Source of the DNA: Candidatus Salinicoccus stercoripullorum | GTDB taxonomy: Bacteria; Bacillota; Bacilli; Staphylococcales; Salinicoccaceae | Length of the DNA: 64,000 nucleotides | Reading direction: 5' to 3' | Assembly (NCBI GenBank): GCA_019113295.1 | Contig: DXHR01000011.1 | Location: 33,254-97,253 of the forward strand | In this document: positions 63,587-64,000 of the stretch, one piece after another | Position numbering within the stretch: position 1 is the stretch's first letter | How the letters are laid out: every line of letters begins with the position of its first letter | Made by a program: the position numbers and the translations under genes | The notes under the pieces: model-generated | What the model saw: only the letters and a program-made list of their open reading frames with translations | What the model was told of the DNA's origin: nothing | The model's database searches: none

Positions 63587-64000
63587 CTTTTTCATCAATG
63601 GACGCAGCGTGACGGCGCCCATGACTCAGATGCAGTAAATATTCAATATTGCCTTTCCCGCCTTTTATCGGAGAGCGTTCCAGACCCAAAGGGACGAGCC
63701 CGAGAGCTGAGCACTCACCCATCACTCTGCTGATGACTGTTTCGTGTGTCTTCAATGAATGGATGATACCTTCCTCTTCCCGCTCTTCCAGGTAGGACTC
63801 AAACTGCGGTTTGATTAGTGCAACGATATCATATTCATGATTGAATAATTCCACAATATGGCGGAGTATGGGGACGATGGATGTAAATGAAACATCTATA
63901 GTGAAAACACCGGGCGGTACATCAAAGTCTGATTCCACTGTTCCTTTGAAGTTGGTCTGTTCCATTACAGTGACTCTTCCATCTGTACGGAGTCTGTAGT
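63561..64000 (-). CDS. tlyA: TlyA-family rRNA methyltransferase, C-terminal part (cut by window edge)
   Basis: The reading frame is open from the right edge and ends at 63561, giving about 146 residues. The part IDVSFTSIVPILRHIV and VALIKPQFE belong to the FtsJ-type methyltransferase domain of TlyA (YqxC in B. subtilis), with GNIEYLLHLSH near the end. It methylates ribose of 16S and 23S rRNA in other bacteria. tlyA-argR-recN order is as in Bacillus. An internal ATG at 63965 is not the real start, as the upstream codons continue the family sequence (VMEQTNF). Confidence 0.88.
   Translation of the reverse strand, partial: YRLRTDGRVTVMEQTNFKGTVESDFDVPPGVFTIDVSFTSIVPILRHIVELFNHEYDIVALIKPQFESYLEEREEEGIIHSLKTHETVISRVMGECSALGLVPLGLERSPIKGGKGNIEYLLHLSHGRRHAASIDEKGIQPVVYG

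Overview
The window is a chromosomal segment of a low-to-moderate GC Firmicute of the family Staphylococcaceae, most likely a halotolerant aerobic genus such as Salinicoccus or a close relative rather than Staphylococcus proper. The order nth-dnaD-asnS-aspB-dinG-birA-cca-bshA-mgsA, qcrCBA, ypiF-ypiB-TPR-aroABC-ndk-hep/men-hup-gpsA-der-rpsA-plsC-cmk, res operon, rluB-scpBA, deoB-xerD-fur, zwf/gnd, bkd and recN-argR-tlyA is shared with Bacillus and staphylococci. An EbpS-type LysM protein and bacillithiol genes fit Staphylococcaceae. A full qcrABC menaquinol:cytochrome c reductase and the resABC cytochrome c maturation genes are retained; S. aureus lacks these. The species assignment is inference; no marker was compared. 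Base composition was judged by eye only.

Layout. Almost all genes lie on the minus strand. 1-9440: replication and tRNA genes (nth fragment, dnaD, asnS, aspB, dinG, birA, cca) with bshA and mgsA. 9520-13640: a degenerate Nudix protein, a YugP-type membrane protease, DUF1405 and qcrABC behind its own promoter. 13670-22420: shikimate genes, ndk, menaquinone/heptaprenyl genes and HU. 22530-28520: a YphF-type lipoprotein, DUF2768, gpsA, der, rpsA, plsC, cmk. 28580-32100: ansA, ypdA/ebpS and a ferredoxin. 32130-38540: a six-gene unit resA-resB-resC-resD-resE-ribU. 38590-43740: rluB-scpB-scpA, an inverted DUF309 gene, and fur-xerD-deoB followed by a 27-codon membrane ORF. 43800-53050: nudF, an aldo/keto reductase with an alpha/beta hydrolase, rnz, zwf with a Rob-like AraC regulator, gnd, an M20 peptidase, prli42 and brxB. 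53130-60910: a seven-gene branched-chain 2-oxoacid operon (ptb-bcd-buk-lpdA-bkdAA-bkdAB-bkdB). 60990-64000: DUF2627, recN, argR and the 3' end of tlyA.

How the genes connect. Three themes recur: aerobic respiration with c-type cytochromes (qcr, res, menaquinone and heptaprenyl genes); thiol redox homeostasis (bshA, ypdA, brxB, plus zwf/gnd for NADPH, and a PerR-type box before fur); and branched-chain oxoacid catabolism. There is no rRNA, tRNA, CRISPR array, prophage or insertion sequence that I can see, and no gene-free stretch exceeds 300 bases. I found no clearly new multi-gene system. The best leads are a 27-aa membrane ORF after deoB, a Rob-like regulator overlapping zwf, a pseudo-Nudix protein, several precise operator candidates, and bidirectional terminators fused into the ends of convergent genes.
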